From Bacteroidales bacterium (GTDB taxonomy: Bacteria; Bacteroidota; Bacteroidia; Bacteroidales; 4484-276), in NCBI GenBank assembly GCA_018400545.1, contig JAGYLT010000089.1, forward strand, positions 1 through 8,441: a stretch of DNA of 8,441 nucleotides, read 5' to 3'. Shown here in pieces: positions 5,868-8,441 of the stretch; the first letter of the stretch is position 1, and each line of letters starts with the position of its first letter. The notes beneath the pieces were generated by a model, which made no database searches, was not told the origin of the DNA, and saw nothing but the letters and a program-made list of their open reading frames with translations. Made by a program: the position numbers and the translations under genes.

Positions 5868-6938
5868 CTATTCCTTGACCAGTTTTTTACAAATCACAAA
5901 ACCGGTTTTTAAATCCCGGATTTGTAAGAAATAAAATCCGTTTTCCAGATCGGCCACATCAATTTCTGATAGTTTTCCACCACTTTCCAGTTCAGCCATG
6001 ATCAGTCTTCCGTTCACATCAGTGATCGTAAATTCAAAATCTTTTTCAGAAAGTTGGGTGGAAGTTTTGATGATGAGTTTTTCAACAACGGGATTTGGAT
6101 ACACACTGAAATCAAAACCATCGATCATGATTTCTTCATCCAGCGTAGTGTTGAACCATATCTGATCCACATAAAATGGATTGTCGATGAATGGGTTCCG
6201 GTTATCCTGGATATCGAAAATCTCATTATTCCGGTCGATTTCTTTCTGGCTTACCAGATCCTGCTGGTGCCATTCGAATAGCATGTTGAGCGCCCACTCT
6301 TCGGGTTGCGATCCGTTCACCATGGGGCTACCCGGCCATCCGCCGTCCTCGCCCAGGTAGCGTGTTGCCATATAAAAATAGGTGCGCGCCAGATCGCCTT
6401 TGTATTCATCGATGGGTTCGAAAACCGTTCCCGAATATCCCGGGGTGATGCAGCCTCCCACCTTTGAACCGTTCATGGAAGTCCAGCTTGCGTTGCCAAC
6501 TTCTCCATAAGGAAAGTTTTCGCGTTTGCCATTCACATAACCATCGGTGGGATAGACCTGATACAAATCGGTGTTCATCGGCGGAACCGTTCCGCCAAAC
6601 CAACTGCGGGGGAAGGAATGCTCGCGGTTGTAGCAGTCGCCCTCCTGTCCGTAGTTGCCGCACTGGTCCGAGAAAAATGTGAATTCGTAGGGCGGATTTC
6701 CGCCGGGCACATCCGAATAGATGTCCCACACTTTGCCATTGGATTTTTTGTCGGTATCCTCGAAGGCATCCCAAAGTGCGCTGTAACTGATGTCGTTGTG
6801 GTTGTCGATGATGTCGTGGAGGGCTTCCTGAAGTTCATCGCCGGTAAGGCCTTCGGCACTATTGTAGTATCCGGGGGGTATTTGCCCTTTGGCAGTTATG
6901 ATCAGGGAAATCAGTAGAAAGAAAAGCAGTTTTTTCAT
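5868..6938 (-). CDS. Secreted endonuclease I family nuclease with T9SS sorting domain
   Basis: An extracellular or surface nuclease that likely degrades DNA (and perhaps RNA) for nutrients. Seen: a signal peptide (KK then a hydrophobic run to about residue 16), an endonuclease I domain at about 21-262, a short linker, and a C-terminal sorting domain at about 276-356. The His-metal core is C-Y-N-R-E-H-S-F-P (102-110), with E106-H107 the probable catalytic pair, followed by N-T-D-L-Y-Q-V-Y-P (122-130) and the N-G-K-R-E-N-F-P segment (136-143). Later family blocks are E-Y-K-G-D-L-A-R-T-Y-F-Y-M (178-190) and D-N-R-N-P-F-I-D-N-P (245-254). The C-terminus shows the type A T9SS pattern: F-S-V-Y-P-N-P-V (277-284), D-V-N-G-R (307-311), G-F-Y-F-L-Q-I (334-340) and a final K-K-L-V-K-E. 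It lies 9 bp downstream of the MntP-like gene, so both are probably on one transcript. The family is Mg2+-dependent in characterised members. Identification is firm; substrate is inferred. Confidence 0.95.
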   Translation of the reverse strand: MKKLLFFLLISLIITAKGQIPPGYYNSAEGLTGDELQEALHDIIDNHNDISYSALWDAFEDTDKKSNGKVWDIYSDVPGGNPPYEFTFFSDQCGNYGQEGDCYNREHSFPRSWFGGTVPPMNTDLYQVYPTDGYVNGKRENFPYGEVGNASWTSMNGSKVGGCITPGYSGTVFEPIDEYKGDLARTYFYMATRYLGEDGGWPGSPMVNGSQPEEWALNMLFEWHQQDLVSQKEIDRNNEIFDIQDNRNPFIDNPFYVDQIWFNTTLDEEIMIDGFDFSVYPNPVVEKLIIKTSTQLSEKDFEFTITDVNGRLIMAELESGGKLSEIDVADLENGFYFLQIRDLKTGFVICKKLVKE

Positions 6939-6947
6939 GTAACTATT

Positions 6948-7517
6948 TTAAATTAAGTTGAAACGCTCAAGAATAATGTAAATGGAATTTCCGGCAACCA
7001 CCACACCGCCGGCAAGCATCAGCCGTGAGGCCAGCAGGAATTTGGAACTTTTGCTGCCGAAGATCAGGCCTAACAGGCTTGAGAAGAAATATACCACCGC
7101 CACCGTAATCATAAAATTCAGGATTTTTACCCCGAAGCCCGGAAGTGCCAGCCCGAGCAAAAACATATTTATCCCGACGGCAAACGAAAATGCCAGCAGT
7201 ACCTTCTGGTTGGTAAGCTCCCAGGTCATTTCGCGGAATTTGGGTTTGAATGATTTGATGATGAGTTTCAGTCCGATGATAAACAGAATGCCCGTTGACA
7301 AGCCGGTGGCAAATTCGCTCAGGAAGGCCGAAAGCATCTGCCCGGTAAAAAACCCCAGTGCTGCCATCACCACAGTTGCGAGGGTAACGAAAAAAACTAC
7401 CCTGGATTTATTGGCCAGGCTCGTTTCTTTTTCTCTCAGGAAACCGTTAAGGTAAATCACCCCGAGGGCTTCAAGCGAAAGCCCTGCAACTATGACTATG
7501 AGACTGAAAAGATTCAA
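6948..7517 (-). CDS. Divergent MntP-like six-helix membrane protein
   Basis: An inner-membrane protein, probably a transporter. Seen: 189 aa with six hydrophobic segments (about 3-22, 38-60, 66-88, 105-126, 131-152, 163-185), the size and layout of the MntP (DUF204) manganese efflux family, which is an internal repeat of two three-helix halves. The N-terminus M-N-L-F-S-L-I-V-I-V-A-G-L-S-L-E-A-L matches the typical MntP start, and F-A-V-G-I-N-M-F-L-L-G matches the start of its second half. In canonical MntP both positions carry Asp (S-M-D-A and S-I-D-A); here they are E16 and N117. Mn2+ export is therefore uncertain: the protein may move another ion, or be a divergent paralog. A Bacteroidota-like -7 element lies upstream. 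It is followed 9 bp later by the endonuclease gene. Family placement is by remembered pattern; an unrelated six-helix transporter remains possible. Confidence 0.7.
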   Translation of the reverse strand: MNLFSLIVIVAGLSLEALGVIYLNGFLREKETSLANKSRVVFFVTLATVVMAALGFFTGQMLSAFLSEFATGLSTGILFIIGLKLIIKSFKPKFREMTWELTNQKVLLAFSFAVGINMFLLGLALPGFGVKILNFMITVAVVYFFSSLLGLIFGSKSSKFLLASRLMLAGGVVVAGNSIYIILERFNLI

Positions 7518-7542
7518 AATACACCGTTTGAAAAATGGTGGA

Positions 7543-7550
7543 CAAAGGTA
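7543..7550 (-). promoter_or_regulatory. -7 element candidate for the MntP-like/endonuclease pair
   Basis: On the minus strand this reads TACCTTTG, an exact match to the Bacteroidota TAnnTTTG -7 consensus, 25 bp before the start codon. I found no TTG or TTTG at the expected distance upstream, so only half of the promoter is supported. Confidence 0.45.
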
Positions 7551-7730
7551 CGAAAATCGGCAATTGGTTGGATGCCTGTGGCTTGCTTTACCTTACAGAA
7601 ATCAGGAGTTGCCTAAGTGAGAAAATCTTCGTCAACAGTGCCGTATTGCATGTTGCATGGGTTGGCAGCCCCGGCTGAAAGGAGGAGTTTGCAGCCCGGA
7701 GCATTTTTGGACGGCCTCAAGTTTGCAGGA
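7551..7730. other. Intergenic stretch between msrC and the MntP-like gene, nothing clear
   Basis: It contains a short tandem TTGCATG pair (about 7647-7660) and GC-rich runs with two copies of GCAGCCC around 7666-7729 that could form weak hairpins downstream of msrC. I found no gene, RNA or clear terminator. Confidence 0.5.
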
Positions 7731-8189
7731 TCAAATCAACGCCACAATCTTCTCTAACCAGGCAGCATCCGTATCATCAAAGGATTTGAGGTCTTTGCTG
7801 TCCACATCCAGCACACCAAAAATCTTCCCGGTTTTATCCCTGACCGGTACCACAATTTCGGAGTTAGACCGCGCATCGCAGGCAATATGCCCGGGGAAAT
7901 CATGCACGTTCTCAACCACAATGGTTTTTTGCTGATTGATGCCGGCCCAACAAACGCCTGTGTCTTTGGCAAGCACCTGGCATGCCACCGGCCCCTGGTA
8001 GGTGCGGACGGTCAGTTCGCCATTTTCGGCCAGGCAGTAAAATCCCGTCCAGAAAAAATAATCCATCTTGTGGTGTAATACCGCAGCAATGGTTGCCATG
8101 CGTGATTCCGTGTTTTCGGTGGCCGTGAGCAGTTCCTGTAGCTGTTTGTAAATGCGTGCGTAGCGGCCTTCTTTTTTCTTTGCGTCCAT
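7731..8189 (-). CDS. msrC: Free methionine-(R)-sulfoxide reductase, GAF fold
   Basis: Cytoplasmic repair enzyme (fRMsr) that reduces free methionine-(R)-sulfoxide to methionine, probably recycled by thioredoxin. Seen: 152 aa forming one GAF domain, with the three family cysteines at C70 (G-P-V-A-C), C80 (G-V-C-W) and C104 (H-I-A-C-D). Their spacing of 10 and 24 matches what I recall for the E. coli enzyme. Also present are the Y-Q-G-P-V-A-C block, V-H-D-F-P-G-H-I-A-C-D (95-105), E111 in S-E-I-V-V-P, and D128/D130 in G-V-L-D-V-D, the acidic residues expected in the substrate pocket. The N-terminal helix and W-T-G-F-Y (47-51) are also typical. The gene stands alone, with 213 bp to the next gene. 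All catalytic residues are intact, so it is expected to be active. GAF proteins used for signalling lack this cysteine set, which makes that alternative unlikely. Confidence 0.93.
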   Translation of the reverse strand: MDAKKKEGRYARIYKQLQELLTATENTESRMATIAAVLHHKMDYFFWTGFYCLAENGELTVRTYQGPVACQVLAKDTGVCWAGINQQKTIVVENVHDFPGHIACDARSNSEIVVPVRDKTGKIFGVLDVDSKDLKSFDDTDAAWLEKIVALI

Positions 8190-8270
8190 TGATGTTATGT
8201 TTTAGCAACAAACAGGGGTTAGGGGGTTTTGTTTAGGTGGTGGTTGTTTCCGGCATTAAATGGTTTGTTT

Positions 8271-8441
8271 TGGATGCCCGGATTGTCCCAATCACTTTTA
8301 GGGATGCCAATGGCACTAATCCGGGCGAGCTTTATTTCGGGTATAATTGCGCAACCCGTACCGGGTTGATATTCCTCGTGCTTAAAATATTGTTAACATA
8401 ACCTTTCGAATGGGTGGATGCCCGGATTGCAAATCCGGGCG
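8271..8441. repeat. Hairpin-rich intergenic repeat block built on GCCCGGATT/AATCCGGGC
   Basis: TGGATGCCCGGATTG occurs twice as a direct repeat (8271-8285 and 8415-8429, 144 bp apart). Each copy is followed by AATCCGGGC in inverted orientation: 8318-8326 for the first (33-nt loop) and 8432-8440 for the second (9-bp stem, GCA loop, running to the window edge). Between them CAACCCG (8352-8358) pairs with CGGGTTG (8362-8368) around a TAC loop. This looks like a dispersed intergenic repeat or a small array that may continue beyond the window. The preceding 8190-8270, upstream of msrC, is G-rich and holds no clear promoter. Confidence 0.65.

Noticed and set aside
5692..5934. 80-aa plus-strand reading frame between queD and the endonuclease
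   Set aside because: It runs through the palindrome and hairpin and into the endonuclease gene on the other strand; no domain.
6406..6774. 122-aa reading frame within the endonuclease gene
   Set aside because: It is an alternate frame of a firmly identified gene; the translation is Arg/Gly/Trp-rich and not protein-like.
7657..7935. 92-aa plus-strand reading frame near the end of msrC
   Set aside because: Mostly antisense to msrC; no recognisable product.
8211..8245. G-run cluster suggestive of a G-quadruplex
   Set aside because: Only two runs of four or more G are present; the others are GG pairs, so a stable quadruplex is doubtful.

Overview
The window looks like Bacteroidota chromosome, probably class Bacteroidia. 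The evidence is an endonuclease ending in a type IX secretion (T9SS) C-terminal sorting domain, two sites resembling the Bacteroidota TAnnTTTG promoter element, A-rich translation starts without clear Shine-Dalgarno sequences, and several gene products typical of this phylum. I cannot name the genus. There are no rRNA or tRNA genes, CRISPR arrays, insertion sequences or phage genes.

Left half, plus strand (27-4884): four consecutive genes for exported proteins. They are a lipoprotein with a long charged helix (27-686), a periplasmic protein of 191 aa (692-1267), a secreted protein of 280 aa (1418-2260), and an 872-aa leucine-rich-repeat (LRR) protein (2266-4884). A 17-bp terminator-like hairpin after the second gene splits them into two tightly spaced pairs. 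The second protein and the N-terminus of the LRR protein appear to share one alpha+beta domain (NTF2-like by my reading), and the lipoprotein C-terminus and the third protein carry weaker echoes of it. The LRR protein is built from three copies of one larger module: a Trp-Trp helical cap, a run of 22-residue repeats, and a closing N/H-P...V-V-(H)Y motif. This cluster is the least described part of the window.

Middle (4885-5867): a promoter-like element overlaps the end of the LRR gene and precedes a small two-helix membrane protein (4923-5209) whose frame is broken after 23 codons. Its end lies 8 bp from the stop of the convergent queD gene (5218-5667, minus strand; 7-deazaguanine/queuosine precursor pathway). 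The 200 bp between queD and the next gene hold a perfect 20-bp palindrome and a separate strong 38-nt hairpin.

Right half, minus strand (5868-8189): a secreted endonuclease I with T9SS signal lies 9 bp downstream of a divergent MntP-like six-helix membrane protein, with a promoter-like element in front of the pair. Upstream is msrC, a GAF-fold free methionine-(R)-sulfoxide reductase with all three conserved cysteines. The last 230 bp hold hairpins and a 15-bp direct repeat built around GCCCGGATT/AATCCGGGC, resembling dispersed intergenic repeats and probably continuing past the window edge.

The right-hand genes are ordinary housekeeping or nutrient-scavenging functions. The possible new system is the left-hand cluster of exported proteins.
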